Positions 26,457-34,890 of a stretch of DNA of 64,000 bases are shown here, piece by piece (within the stretch, counting starts at the first letter, position 1; each line of letters starts with the position of its first letter). A program made the position numbers and the translations under genes. The notes beneath the pieces are model-generated. The model was not told where the DNA came from. It saw nothing but the letters and a program-made list of their open reading frames with translations, and did not search any database. Source of the DNA: Actinomycetes bacterium (GTDB lineage: Bacteria > Actinomycetota > Actinomycetes > Mycobacteriales > Mycobacteriaceae); NCBI GenBank assembly GCA_023404955.1, contig JAEXZY010000160.1:73727-137726 (forward strand), read 5' to 3'.

Positions 26457-27449
26457 GTGGTGGCCGTCGAGACACAGGCAACACGGCGGCGCATCACGTC
26501 GATGCACGTGCTCGTCATCGCCGTCCTCGCGTTGACCCTGGCGGGAACCACCCTCCGCAGTGCAGTGGCGGGGATGCCTGTCGCGGCGACCGCTGCCACC
26601 GTGTTCTGTGGAATCTTCGTGCAGGCGTTGCCTTTTCTGATTCTCGGGGTGATGGTCAGCGGTCTGGTGGCAGCCCTGGTGACGCCCGAGCGACTGGCGC
26701 GGTGGGTGCCGCGCCGTCCAGCAGCGGCGGTCCTGGCTGCCGGGGTGGGCGGTGCTGCCCTGCCGGGCTGTGAATGCGGGTCCGTGCCAATCGCTCGACG
26801 GCTCTACTCCGACGGCGCCGTCGGAGCGGCCGCGGTGACGTTCATGCTGGCCGCTCCCGCGATCAATCCCGTGGTGCTGGTGGCGACAGCGGTCGCGTTC
26901 CCCGGAGAACCAGTGATGGTGCTCGCCCGTTGCGCCGCTTCGTTTCTCACCGCACTGACTGTGGGAGCGCTGTGGATTCGCTTCGGGCAACCCCGCTGGA
27001 TCACGCGAAAGATGCCGGATCCGCATGCTCACGGCGGGTCGCGCTGGGCGGTGTTCACCGAGGCGGCGCGCCATGACTTCATCCAGGCAGCGTCGTTCCT
27101 CGTCCTCGGGGCCGCCGCGGCCGCGCTGCTGCACATCGTCGTGCCCAGTTGGATGTACGACCATCTCGCCGGCCACCTGATCCTCGGCATCGCCGTCATG
27201 GCCGTGCTGGCCGTCGTGCTCTCCTTGTGTTCGGAGGCAGACGCTTTCGTGGCTGCCAGCCTGTCGATGCTGCCCCTGCTGCCTCGATTGGTCTTCCTGG
27301 TCGTCGGGCCGGCCGTCGACCTCAAGCTGTTCGCGATGCAGGCCGGCATGTTCGGCCGGGCGTTCGCGGTGCGCTTCGCTCCGTTGACCTTCGTCGTCGC
27401 CACACTGATGGCCTCCGGTGTGGGCCTGCTGATCGTGGGAAACCGATGA
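26457..27449 (+). CDS. YraQ/DUF318-family permease
   Basis: Polytopic membrane protein of 330 residues in the COG0701 permease family. It has about eight hydrophobic segments and two conserved motifs: GAALPGCECGSVPIARRL with a CEC cysteine pair, and VLSLCSEADAFVAASLSMLP. Proteins of this family occur with TIGR03943 proteins and, in several bacteria, with metal genes. The transported species is unknown. The gene overlaps the next by ATGA. The short repeat GGCGAT-N4-ATCGCC lies just upstream. No Zur box is visible directly before it. Confidence 0.75.
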   Translation: MVAVETQATRRRITSMHVLVIAVLALTLAGTTLRSAVAGMPVAATAATVFCGIFVQALPFLILGVMVSGLVAALVTPERLARWVPRRPAAAVLAAGVGGAALPGCECGSVPIARRLYSDGAVGAAAVTFMLAAPAINPVVLVATAVAFPGEPVMVLARCAASFLTALTVGALWIRFGQPRWITRKMPDPHAHGGSRWAVFTEAARHDFIQAASFLVLGAAAAALLHIVVPSWMYDHLAGHLILGIAVMAVLAVVLSLCSEADAFVAASLSMLPLLPRLVFLVVGPAVDLKLFAMQAGMFGRAFAVRFAPLTFVVATLMASGVGLLIVGNR

Positions 27450-28150
27450 GCCGCGAGACCGAGAACGCACTGTTGCTGCTCGTGGGAGTCAGTACCGTGA
27501 TGATCACGGCCGGCGGCGCCTATGCGCGCTACGTCAAACCCTCCTTACAGCCCTGGCTGCTCGCAGCCGGCATCGTGCTGGCTCTGCTGGCGCTGGTGTC
27601 CATCGTCCGTGACATCCGACGGGGGCCCGCCGGTGCCGCCGACGAGCACCACGGGCACCGCCCGGGTATGGCGTGGCTCCTCCTCGTCCCGATTGCGTTG
27701 CTGGCCATCGTCGTTCCGCCCGCCATCGGCCCACAGACCGCTCGACCACAGACGCAGGAAGTTTCGAATTCCGCTGCGCGGCGGCCGTTTCCGCCATTGC
27801 CCGACGGCCGCGCCCCCGAGCTGTCGTTGCCTGATCTGTTGATACGACTGGCTCAGGACTCGGCGGGCACTCTGAATGGTCGGCTGGTGACCGTCACCGG
27901 CTTCACGATGCGCGACGGTGACCGGGTGGATCTGGGCCGCGTCGTGATCATCTGCTGCGCCGCCGATGCCCAGTTGGCGCGGATCGACCTCACCGGCCCT
28001 GCCGCCGGAGCGGCTGCGCACCTGCCCGATGGGGCGTGGATCCGCGTCGAAGGCAAAGCCTTCGCTGCGCCCGGCACGTCATCCCACGCGACGTTCGCCG
28101 TCGACCGGGTCGAGCAGATCCCGCAACCGAAGAACACCTACAGCTACTGA
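27446..28150 (+). CDS. TIGR03943-family membrane protein (putative permease subunit)
   Basis: Partner of the upstream DUF318 permease, 234 residues. Two N-terminal membrane helices flank a His-containing loop (DEHHGHRPG), and a third follows. The outer C-terminal domain (from about residue 100) has the OB-like features TVTGFTMRDGDRVDLGRVVIICCAADAQ and GAWIRVEGKA, read in parts. The paired CC and the His loop suggest metal contact, but no function is established. The ATG overlaps the permease stop by four bases. Its end overlaps convergent rpmE2 by 7 bases. Confidence 0.75.
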   Translation: MSRETENALLLLVGVSTVMITAGGAYARYVKPSLQPWLLAAGIVLALLALVSIVRDIRRGPAGAADEHHGHRPGMAWLLLVPIALLAIVVPPAIGPQTARPQTQEVSNSAARRPFPPLPDGRAPELSLPDLLIRLAQDSAGTLNGRLVTVTGFTMRDGDRVDLGRVVIICCAADAQLARIDLTGPAAGAAAHLPDGAWIRVEGKAFAAPGTSSHATFAVDRVEQIPQPKNTYSY

Positions 28151-28416
28151 GGAGCGGCTGTGCCGCGCGGCCCGTAGCGGCGGTTGAACTTCTCGACCTG
28201 CCCCGCGGCATCGACGATTCGACGGCTGCCCGTCCAGAACGGGTGCGAGTCCGCCGACACCTCCACGATGACGAGCGGATACCGCTGCACACCCTCAGGC
28301 GTCGACCAGTCGATTGTTCTGTCACTCGTCACGGTCGACCGGGTCAGGAAGGTCGCCTCGGTGTTGGCGTCCTGGAAGACCACCGGGTGGTAGTCGGGAT
28401 GGATGCCTGGCTTCAC
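28144..28416 (-). CDS. rpmE2: Ribosomal protein L31 type B (zinc-independent)
   Basis: Alternative L31 protein that replaces the zinc-containing form under zinc limitation. The 90-residue sequence starts KPGIHPDYHPVVFQDA and has the type B features DSHPFWTGS and KFNRRYG. It has no cysteines, so no zinc ribbon. The GTG start has an ideal AAGGAGGC ribosome site. A Zur-like box lies just upstream. Confidence 0.95.
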   Translation of the reverse strand: MKPGIHPDYHPVVFQDANTEATFLTRSTVTSDRTIDWSTPEGVQRYPLVIVEVSADSHPFWTGSRRIVDAAGQVEKFNRRYGPRGTAAPQ

Positions 28417-28431
28417 GCGTGCCTCCTTGCT

Positions 28432-28450
28432 AATGAAAACGATTGTCATT
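28432..28450. promoter_or_regulatory. Zur-like box upstream of rpmE2
   Basis: AATGAAAACGATTGTCATT is a palindromic Fur/Zur-type site 16 bases before the rpmE2 start. On the minus strand GATAAT (28453-28448) could be the -10, so bound Zur would block the transcription start. Similar to the box before znuA. Confidence 0.8.
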
Positions 28451-28507
28451 ATCAGAGTACTTTGATGACGAGGCAACTCAAGCGCGGTCCCTTTCAGTCC
28501 CGCCCCC

Positions 28508-28513
28508 TAGGGT
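28508..28513 (+). promoter_or_regulatory. -10 element, leaderless MBL-hydrolase promoter
   Basis: TAGGGT is 7 bases before the ATG at 28521; there is no Shine-Dalgarno sequence. Confidence 0.5.
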
Positions 28514-28520
28514 TGCCGTC

Positions 28521-29435
28521 ATGCGTCTCAAGCTCGGCAGGCCTGAACTCGCCGCGTACGCCGACAGGTTCGACGTGCCCGCGGCGACATCGGCGTCCCC
28601 GGTGACGGTCGCCTGGGCCGGCGTCACCACCCTGCTGATCGACGACGGCGCGTCCTCGGTGCTGACCGACGGCTTCTTCTCCCGGCCCGGGCTGCTCACC
28701 GTCGCGACCCGGCCACTGCGGCCGTCGTCCACCCGTATCGACGGCGCTCTCACACGGCTCGGTATCACCCGCCTCGACGCGGTGACCCCCGTGCACACAC
28801 ATTTCGACCACGCGATGGACTCCGGCGCCGTCGCCGCCCGCACCGGCGCCCGTCTCCTCGGCGGGACGTCGGCCGCACAGATCGGCCGCGGCGCCCACCT
28901 CGATCGCGTCGACGTCGTCACGCCCGGCGAACCCGTCGCCGCCGGGTCTTTCGACGTCACGCTGATCGAAGGGCATCACTGCCCGCCCGACCGCTTCCCC
29001 GGCGAGATCACCGCGCCGGTCCGGCCGCCCGCGCGCGCCTCGGCGTACCGCTGCGGGGAGGCGTGGTCCACGCTCATCGCCCACCGCCCCACCGGGCGGA
29101 CGGCCCTGATCGTCGGCAGCGCCGGGTACCGCCGCGGCGCCCTGGCCGGCCGCCGCGCCGAGGTGGCATACCTCGGCGTGGGCCAACTCGGGCTACAGCC
29201 CGAGAGCTATCTCGTCGAATACTGGACCGAGACCGTCCGCACCGTCGGCGCGCGACGGGTCGTCCTCATCCACTGGGACGACTTCTTCCGGCCACTCGAT
29301 CAGCCACTGCGCGCGCTGCCCTACGCCGCCGACGACCTCGACGCGTCTGTGCGCGTGCTGCGCCGGCTCGCCGCCGAGGACGGCGTTCCCCTGCACTTCC
29401 CCACGCTCTGGGAACGCGCCGACCCATGGCTCTGA
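28521..29435 (+). CDS. Metallo-beta-lactamase-fold hydrolase (Rv3577-like)
   Basis: Probable zinc hydrolase of 304 residues. The first metal motif is VHTHFDHAMDSG near residue 95. Further histidines occur in IEGHHCPPDRF, and the last metal motif is LIHWDDFFRPL. The fold resembles the UlaG/L-lactone group. Its position before the ArsB-like permease and rlmB equals Rv3577. It overlaps the permease gene by 10 bases. The substrate is unknown. Confidence 0.8.
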   Translation: MRLKLGRPELAAYADRFDVPAATSASPVTVAWAGVTTLLIDDGASSVLTDGFFSRPGLLTVATRPLRPSSTRIDGALTRLGITRLDAVTPVHTHFDHAMDSGAVAARTGARLLGGTSAAQIGRGAHLDRVDVVTPGEPVAAGSFDVTLIEGHHCPPDRFPGEITAPVRPPARASAYRCGEAWSTLIAHRPTGRTALIVGSAGYRRGALAGRRAEVAYLGVGQLGLQPESYLVEYWTETVRTVGARRVVLIHWDDFFRPLDQPLRALPYAADDLDASVRVLRRLAAEDGVPLHFPTLWERADPWL

Positions 29436-30664
29436 TCCTGTCGGTGGCCGCGCTCGTCGCGGTCCTGGGCTTCGCGCTGCTGCGTCCGCACGGCTGGCCG
29501 GAAGCGGTGGTGGCGGTGCCCGCCGCCGCGCTCGTCATCGTCACCGGCGCGATCAGCTGGCAGGGTGCATGGGTCGAGATCCGCGAACTCGCGCCCGTCG
29601 TCGGCTTCCTCGCCGCGGTTCTGGTGTTGGCGCGGCTGTGCGATGACGAAGGCCTGTTCCACGCCACGGGCGTGCTGATGGCCCGCGCCACCTCCGGCGG
29701 TCAGAATCGGCTGCTGCTGTCGGTGTTCGGCGTCTCCGCCGCCGTCACCGCGATCCTGAGCCTGGACGCGACGGTCGTGCTGCTGACCCCGGTGGTGCTG
29801 GCGACCGCGCGCACGCTGGCCGTCCCCGCCCGGCCGCACGCCTACGCCACCGCGCACCTGTCCAACAGCGCCTCGCTGCTGCTGCCCGTGTCCAATCTGA
29901 CCAATCTGCTGGCGTTCAGCGCCGCCGGCGTGACCTTCCTGCATTTCGCCGCACTGATGTCGCTGCCGTGGCTGGCCGCCATCGCCGTCGAGTACGTGCT
30001 GCTGCGCTTGCTCTTTCGCAGCGACCTCGCGGTCGAGCCCCAACCGGCGCCGCGCGAACCTGTCGAGCTGCCGCTGTTCGCTTTGGTGACCGTCGGGCTC
30101 ACACTGGTCGGGTTCGCCGTCACCTCGCTGGTGGGATTGTCGCCGGCGTGGGCAGCTCTGGCCGGAGCCGTGGCGCTCGGCGTACGCGGGCTCGCGACGC
30201 GACGCACCTGCGTCCGCAGGATCGCCGTGGCGATCGATCTGCCGTTCCTGGCGTTCGTGCTGTGCCTCGGCGTGGTCGTCGCAGCGGTCATGCGCAACGG
30301 TCTGGAGCCCGCGATGCACCGCGTGCTGCCCGACGGGCAGGGTCTTTTGGCGCTGCTCGGCATCGCGGCGGTGGCGGCCGTGCTGTCGAACATCGTGAAC
30401 AACCTGCCCGCGGTGCTCGTGCTGCTGCCGCTGGCGGCGCCGGTCGGCCCGGCCGCAGTCCTGGCCGTGCTGATCGGCGTCAACATCGGCCCCAACCTCA
30501 CCTACGTGGGATCGCTGGCGAACCTGTTGTGGCGCAGCGTCGTCCGCCGCGACATGAACCCCAGCTTCGCCGAGTTCAGCCGCATAGGCCTGGTCACCAC
30601 ACCGCTCACCCTGGTCGCCGCCGTGGTCGCGCTGTGGGGCGGCCTGCGGCTGATAGGCGGTTAG
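29426..30664 (+). CDS. ArsB/NhaD-type anion permease (ArsB2-like, Rv3578)
   Basis: Polytopic membrane protein of 412 residues with about 11 helices. Conserved parts include LSLDATVVLLTPVVLATAR, HLSNSASLLLPVSNLTNLL and VLSNIVNNLPAVLVLLPL, typical of the ArsB/SLC13-like ion transporter superfamily. M. tuberculosis calls the equivalent ArsB2, but no arsenate reductase or arsenic sensor is next to it, so arsenite export is unproven. Start overlaps the MBL gene, and the stop overlaps that of rlmB. Confidence 0.8.
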   Translation: MALILSVAALVAVLGFALLRPHGWPEAVVAVPAAALVIVTGAISWQGAWVEIRELAPVVGFLAAVLVLARLCDDEGLFHATGVLMARATSGGQNRLLLSVFGVSAAVTAILSLDATVVLLTPVVLATARTLAVPARPHAYATAHLSNSASLLLPVSNLTNLLAFSAAGVTFLHFAALMSLPWLAAIAVEYVLLRLLFRSDLAVEPQPAPREPVELPLFALVTVGLTLVGFAVTSLVGLSPAWAALAGAVALGVRGLATRRTCVRRIAVAIDLPFLAFVLCLGVVVAAVMRNGLEPAMHRVLPDGQGLLALLGIAAVAAVLSNIVNNLPAVLVLLPLAAPVGPAAVLAVLIGVNIGPNLTYVGSLANLLWRSVVRRDMNPSFAEFSRIGLVTTPLTLVAAVVALWGGLRLIGG

Positions 30665-31602
30665 CTGCGGCGCTGCCGAGCGATCTCGGCGAGCACCACG
30701 CCGGCTGCCACCGAGGCGTTGAGCGACTCGGTGGGCCCGGCCATCGGGATCGACACGATGGCATCGCAGGTTTCCCGTACCAGCCGGGACAGGCCTTTGC
30801 CCTCGGAGCCGACCACCACCATAATCGGGCCGCTGCCGTCGATGTCGTCGATCGCGGTGTCGCCGCCGGCGTCGAGGCCGACGATCTGGATGCCCGCGTC
30901 GGCGTACTGCTTCAGCGCCCGAGTGAGATTCGTGGCCCGCGCGACGGGGGTGCGGGCGGCCGCGCCGGCGCTGGTGCGCCACGCCACGGCCGTCACCGAC
31001 GCCGACCGGCGCTGCGGGATCAGCACACCGTGCCCACCGAACGCGGCGACCGAACGGACGATCGCCCCGAGGTTGCGCGGGTCGGAGATGTTGTCCAGCG
31101 CCACCACCAACGCCGGCGCGACATCCTTGCCGGCCTGGCGGAGCAGATCGTCGGGGTGGGCGTACGCATACGGCGGCACCTGCAGCGCGATGCCCTGGTG
31201 CAGACCGTTGGCCGCGATCCGGTCGAGATCGTGCTTGGGCACCTCGAGGATCGCGATGCCCCGATCCGCGGCGGTCTGCACCGCCTCGGTGAGGCGTTCG
31301 TCCGAGTCCGCGCCCAGCGCGACGTAGAGCGCCGTCGCCGGGACGCCCGCGCGCAGGCACTCCACCACTGGGTTACGACCCAGGACGATCTCGGTGTCGT
31401 CGGTCTTCTTGTGTCTGCCCTGAGCCTGCCGCGCCGCCTTGGCAGCGCGCTTGGCGGCCGGGTGATTCGGCCGCTGGTGCGCAGGCGGCGTCGCGCCCTT
31501 GCCCTCGAGGCCGCGCCGCCGGACTCCGCCGGAGCCGACCGTCGGGCCCTTCTTGGTCCCGGCCTTGCGTATCGCGCCGCGGCGCTGAGAATTGCCCGCC
31601 AT
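30661..31602 (-). CDS. rlmB: 23S rRNA 2'-O-methyltransferase RlmB (TrmH family)
   Basis: SPOUT-fold methyltransferase, expected to methylate 23S rRNA (G2251 in E. coli numbering). Of 313 residues the first about 65 are a Lys/Arg/Gly-rich extension. The substrate-binding domain follows (NPVVECLRAGVP), then the knotted catalytic domain with DPRNLGAIVRSVAAFG, VGSEGKGLS and LNASVAAGVVLAEI. It starts next to the cysS stop and is the Rv3579c equivalent. Confidence 0.9.
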   Translation of the reverse strand: MAGNSQRRGAIRKAGTKKGPTVGSGGVRRRGLEGKGATPPAHQRPNHPAAKRAAKAARQAQGRHKKTDDTEIVLGRNPVVECLRAGVPATALYVALGADSDERLTEAVQTAADRGIAILEVPKHDLDRIAANGLHQGIALQVPPYAYAHPDDLLRQAGKDVAPALVVALDNISDPRNLGAIVRSVAAFGGHGVLIPQRRSASVTAVAWRTSAGAAARTPVARATNLTRALKQYADAGIQIVGLDAGGDTAIDDIDGSGPIMVVVGSEGKGLSRLVRETCDAIVSIPMAGPTESLNASVAAGVVLAEIARQRRS

Positions 31603-33018
31603 CTACTTGTCCGTTCCGTCGAGGAGCGACCACTGGGGACCGTCGGCGGTGTCGGTCACCTCGATGCCGGCCTCCTTGAGCCGGTCCCGGATCGCATCGG
31701 CTTCGGCCCAGTCGCGCCGGGCCCTGGCCTCCCCGCGGCGGCGCACCTCGGCCTGCACGAGGACGTCGACCGCGGCGAGGGCCGCGGAGGTCTCGTCGCG
31801 CGATTCCCACCGCTCGTCGAGCGGGTCGGCACCCAGGATGCCCATCATCGCGCGAATCGACATCGCATGGGTCAGCGCGGCCTCGTGATCGCCGGCGTCC
31901 AGCGCGCGGTTGCCCTCTGCGCGGGCCGCGTGGACCTCGGCCAGTGCCATCGGCACCGACAGGTCGTCGTCGAGTGCGGCACCGAACTTCGGCGTCCACT
32001 CGCCCGGAACGACCGCACCGACGCGGGTGCGTACCCGATGCAGGAAGTCCTCGATTCCCGTGTAGGCCTTCGCCGCGTCGGCCAGTGCGGTCTCGGAGAA
32101 CTCGAGCATCGACCGGTAGTGCGCACTGCCCAGGTAGTAGCGCAACTCGGCAGCCCGAACCCGTTGCAGCACAGCGGGAATCGCCAGCACATTGCCCAGC
32201 GACTTGCTCATCTTCTCCCCGCCCATGGTGACCCAGCCGTTGTGCAGCCAGAACTTGGCGAAGCCGTCGCCGGCCGCTTCGGCCTGGGCGATCTCGTTTT
32301 CATGGTGCGGGAACACCAGGTCCATCCCGCCGGCGTGGATGTCGAATTCGGCGCCGAGGTACTCGTGGGCCATCGCCACGCACTCGGTGTGCCACCCGGG
32401 CCGGCCGCGCCCCCACGGCGTGGGCCACGACGGCTCACCGGGCTTGGCGCCCTTCCACAACGTGAAGTCGCGCTGATCGCGCTTGCCCGTCGCAACACCT
32501 TCGCCCTGGTGCACATCGTCGATCCGGTGTCCCGACAGCTTGCCGTAGTCGGGCAACGTCGCGACGTCGAAGTACACGTCCCCCGCCCCGGTGTAGGCGT
32601 GGCCGCGCTCGATCAGGCGCTCGATCAGCTCGACCATCTGGGTGATGTGTCCGGTGGCCCTGGGCTCGGCCGAGGGCGGCAGTACTCCCAGCGCGTCGTA
32701 GGCGGCCGAGAACGCACGCTCGTAGGTGGCCGCCCATTCCCACCACGGCCGGCCCGCGTCGGCTGCCTTGTTGAGGATCTTGTCGTCGATGTCGGTGACG
32801 TTGCGGATGAATGCCACGTCGTAGCCCTTGGCGGTCAGCCACCGGCGCAGGACGTCGAACGCGACCCCGCTGCGCACGTGGCCGATATGCGGAAGACCCT
32901 GGACGGTGGCGCCACAGAGGTAGATGGACACGTGGCCGGGCCGCAGTGGCGCGAATTCGCGCACACCGCCAGACAAGGTGTCATACAGCCGCATCGGCGC
33001 GGCAGGGCGTTCGGTCAC
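31603..33018 (-). CDS. cysS: Cysteinyl-tRNA synthetase
   Basis: Class I aminoacyl-tRNA synthetase of 471 residues. HIGH motif is LPHIGHVRS, KMSKS is GEKMSKSLGN, and the zinc site includes the Cys of YLCGATVQG, GWHTECVAM and HHENE. Sequence is close to M. tuberculosis CysS (Rv3580c). The GTG has TAAGCT 8 bases upstream, a possible internal leaderless start, in the 23-base gap after ispF. Confidence 0.95.
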   Translation of the reverse strand: MTERPAAPMRLYDTLSGGVREFAPLRPGHVSIYLCGATVQGLPHIGHVRSGVAFDVLRRWLTAKGYDVAFIRNVTDIDDKILNKAADAGRPWWEWAATYERAFSAAYDALGVLPPSAEPRATGHITQMVELIERLIERGHAYTGAGDVYFDVATLPDYGKLSGHRIDDVHQGEGVATGKRDQRDFTLWKGAKPGEPSWPTPWGRGRPGWHTECVAMAHEYLGAEFDIHAGGMDLVFPHHENEIAQAEAAGDGFAKFWLHNGWVTMGGEKMSKSLGNVLAIPAVLQRVRAAELRYYLGSAHYRSMLEFSETALADAAKAYTGIEDFLHRVRTRVGAVVPGEWTPKFGAALDDDLSVPMALAEVHAARAEGNRALDAGDHEAALTHAMSIRAMMGILGADPLDERWESRDETSAALAAVDVLVQAEVRRRGEARARRDWAEADAIRDRLKEAGIEVTDTADGPQWSLLDGTDK

Positions 33019-33026
33019 GACGGGCC

Positions 33027-33032
33027 AGCTTA
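33027..33032 (-). promoter_or_regulatory. -10 element, possible leaderless cysS promoter
   Basis: TAAGCT on the minus strand is 8 bases before the cysS GTG. Confidence 0.35.
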
Positions 33033-33041
33033 CCGGCCGGA

Positions 33042-33524
33042 TCAGGCAGAACCCGCATCGCTCAGAATGAGGGCAGTCGCCAGCGCCGCCAAACCCTCGC
33101 CCCGGCCCGTCAGCCCGAGACCGTCGGTGGTGGTGGCCGACACCGACACCGGGGCGCCAACGAGTTCGGACAGCAGCTTCTGGGCCTCCGCCCGGCGTGG
33201 CCCGATCTTGGGTCGATTGCCGATGACCTGCACCGCGGCGTTACCGACACGCAGTCCCGCCTCGTCGAGCAGGGCACGGACGTGACGCAACATGTCGGCC
33301 CCGGTGACTCCCCGCCACTCGGGGCGGTCGGTACCGAAGACTCCGCCGATGTCGCCCATGCCCGCTGCGGACAGTAATGCGTCGCAGAGAGCATGGGCGG
33401 CGACGTCGCCGTCGGAGTGACCGGCACAACCGTCGGCATCGTCGAACAGGAGACCCAGCAGCCAGCAGGGTCGCCCGACTTCGATCGGATGAACGTCGGT
33501 ACCGAGACCGACGCGAGGAATCAC
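33042..33524 (-). CDS. ispF: 2-C-methyl-D-erythritol 2,4-cyclodiphosphate synthase
   Basis: Fifth step of the MEP isoprenoid pathway. The 160-residue protein is full length: metal ligands in GLGTDVHPIE (Asp/His) and GHSDGDV, then GDIGGVFG and the C-terminal SVSATTTDGLGLTGRGEG. The GTG start is one base after the carD stop. In related mycobacteria ispD precedes ispF; here it is absent. Confidence 0.95.
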   Translation of the reverse strand: MIPRVGLGTDVHPIEVGRPCWLLGLLFDDADGCAGHSDGDVAAHALCDALLSAAGMGDIGGVFGTDRPEWRGVTGADMLRHVRALLDEAGLRVGNAAVQVIGNRPKIGPRRAEAQKLLSELVGAPVSVSATTTDGLGLTGRGEGLAALATALILSDAGSA

Positions 33525-33525
33525 G

Positions 33526-34014
33526 TCAGGATGCGGCGGCGAGAACTTCGTCGAGGATGATCGACGCCTTGGCGTCGTCGGTGTTCTCCGCCAGCGCGAG
33601 TTCGCCGACGAGGATCTGGCGCGCCTTGGCGAGCATCCGCTTCTCGCCCGCCGAAAGCCCGCGCTCCTGATCTCGCCGCCACAGGTCGCGAACGACCTCG
33701 GCGACCTTGTTCACATCCCCGGAAGCCAGCTTCTCGAGGTTGGCCTTGTACCGGCGCGACCAGTTGGTCGGCTCTTCGGTATGCGGGGCGCGAAGCACCT
33801 GGAAAACCTTGTCGAGGCCCTCCTGGCCGACGACGTCACGCACACCCACGTATTCGGCGTTGTCCGCAGGCACCCGGACAGTCAGATCGCCCTGGGCGAC
33901 CTTCAAGACGAGATATTCCTTCTGCTCGCCTTTGATGGTTCGGGTTTCGATCGCCTCGATCAACGCAGCACCGTGGTGTGGATAGACGACGGTGTCTCCG
34001 ACCTTGAAAATCAT
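33526..34014 (-). CDS. carD: RNA polymerase-binding transcription factor CarD
   Basis: Stabilises the open promoter complex at most SigA promoters. The 162-residue length matches M. tuberculosis CarD. The N-terminal RNAP-interaction domain (VGDTVVYPHHGAALIEAIE, residues 1-54) binds the beta subunit. The C-terminal helical domain carries the DNA-wedging Trp of PTNWSRRYK, near residue 85. The ATG has an AAAGGGG ribosome site. Confidence 0.96.
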   Translation of the reverse strand: MIFKVGDTVVYPHHGAALIEAIETRTIKGEQKEYLVLKVAQGDLTVRVPADNAEYVGVRDVVGQEGLDKVFQVLRAPHTEEPTNWSRRYKANLEKLASGDVNKVAEVVRDLWRRDQERGLSAGEKRMLAKARQILVGELALAENTDDAKASIILDEVLAAAS

Positions 34015-34243
34015 CAGTTTCGAGCCCCTTTCACATGACGAGTTTAACACGGGGTCTTTTCGGGGGTGCGCCAACGATGCAGGTCAGGGGCACAGTGGGG
34101 GAACTTCGGGGGTTGACAGGCAAGCGATTCCGTGCAAGGCGCGCCCTGCGCTACCGCCCGTCATCGCGACCTACTACTCTGCATAGTCGAACGATGGAGA
34201 CCGGCATGTCACGTCGCCCTGCCGGCCGAGCAGGAGGCACCCA
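34015..34243. other. Divergent carD-lpqE intergenic region
   Basis: This 229-base region holds the promoters of two divergent genes. On the minus strand TAAACT at about 34046-34051 is a possible carD -10. On the plus strand TACTCT at 34175-34180 is a possible lpqE -10. TTGACA at 34113-34118 has no good -10 at 17 bases. No RNA gene or repeat was recognised. Confidence 0.3.
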
Positions 34244-34831
34244 GTGAACCCCTTAGTCCGGCGCACTTCTGTCACGACCGCCGTCGCGACGGCAGCTATC
34301 GCACTGTCCGCCGTGCTGAGCGGCTGCAGCGCCGGTCAGGTGTCCCAGACGGCCACCCAGGAGCCCGCGATCAACGGCACAAGCGGCAAAGCCGGTCCGA
34401 TCGCGCTGCGCAACGTCCACCTGCGCGCTCAGCAGACGTCGGACTACGTGCGCCCGGGCAGCGACGTCGAATTGATCTTCACCGCCGCGAACACCTCGCC
34501 CGACACCAACGACAAGCTGGTCCGCATCACCTCGGACGTCGGCACGGTGTCGCTGACCGGCGGCAAGGACCTGCCGGCCAACGGCGTCCTTGTGGTCGGC
34601 ACCCCCGACGGGCAGACCACGCCGCTGGAGGCCGTCGAGCCCGCCGACGCCGCCGAGGCGCGCGTCATGCTGAACAAGCCGATCACCAACGGTCTGACCT
34701 ACGACTTCACCTTCACGTTCGAGAAGTCGGGCGACACGACGGTCACGGTGCCGATCTCGGCCGGTGAAACGCCGCGACGCGAGGTCTCCGATGCCGGCGG
34801 CGCCGTCTCAGAGCACTCCGGCGGGCACTAG
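34244..34831 (+). CDS. lpqE: Lipoprotein LpqE (Rv3584-like)
   Basis: Exported lipoprotein of 195 residues and unknown function. A signal sequence with lipobox LSGC at residues 26-29 is followed by a beta-rich domain (IALRNVHLRAQQTSDYVRPGSDVELIF, read in parts) resembling copper-chaperone/DUF461-like folds but without its Met/His ligands. The GTG has an AGGAGG ribosome site. Position between carD and radA matches Rv3584. Confidence 0.88.
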   Translation: MNPLVRRTSVTTAVATAAIALSAVLSGCSAGQVSQTATQEPAINGTSGKAGPIALRNVHLRAQQTSDYVRPGSDVELIFTAANTSPDTNDKLVRITSDVGTVSLTGGKDLPANGVLVVGTPDGQTTPLEAVEPADAAEARVMLNKPITNGLTYDFTFTFEKSGDTTVTVPISAGETPRREVSDAGGAVSEHSGGH

Positions 34832-34878
34832 CCCGCGACACGGGCGCGCATCGCCGCCCACTTGTCGGTGCGGGCCGA

Positions 34879-34884
34879 TACCGT
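34879..34884 (+). promoter_or_regulatory. -10 element, leaderless radA promoter
   Basis: TACCGT is 6 bases before the GTG at 34891; no ribosome site is present. Confidence 0.5.
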
Positions 34885-34890
34885 CGCACC

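Noticed and set aside
28521..30664. Arsenic resistance operon
   Set aside because: The permease is ArsB-like, but no arsC or arsenic-type ArsR is next to it; the neighbouring MBL protein is not an arsenic enzyme.
29968..33285. A 1105-codon open frame on the plus strand across arsB2, rlmB and cysS
   Set aside because: It is antisense to three well-recognised genes, has Arg/Gly/Ala-rich low-complexity translation and is an effect of high third-position GC.
34113..34118. TTGACA as a -35 for lpqE
   Set aside because: No TANNNT element occurs at 16-19 bases downstream (AAGGCG is found).
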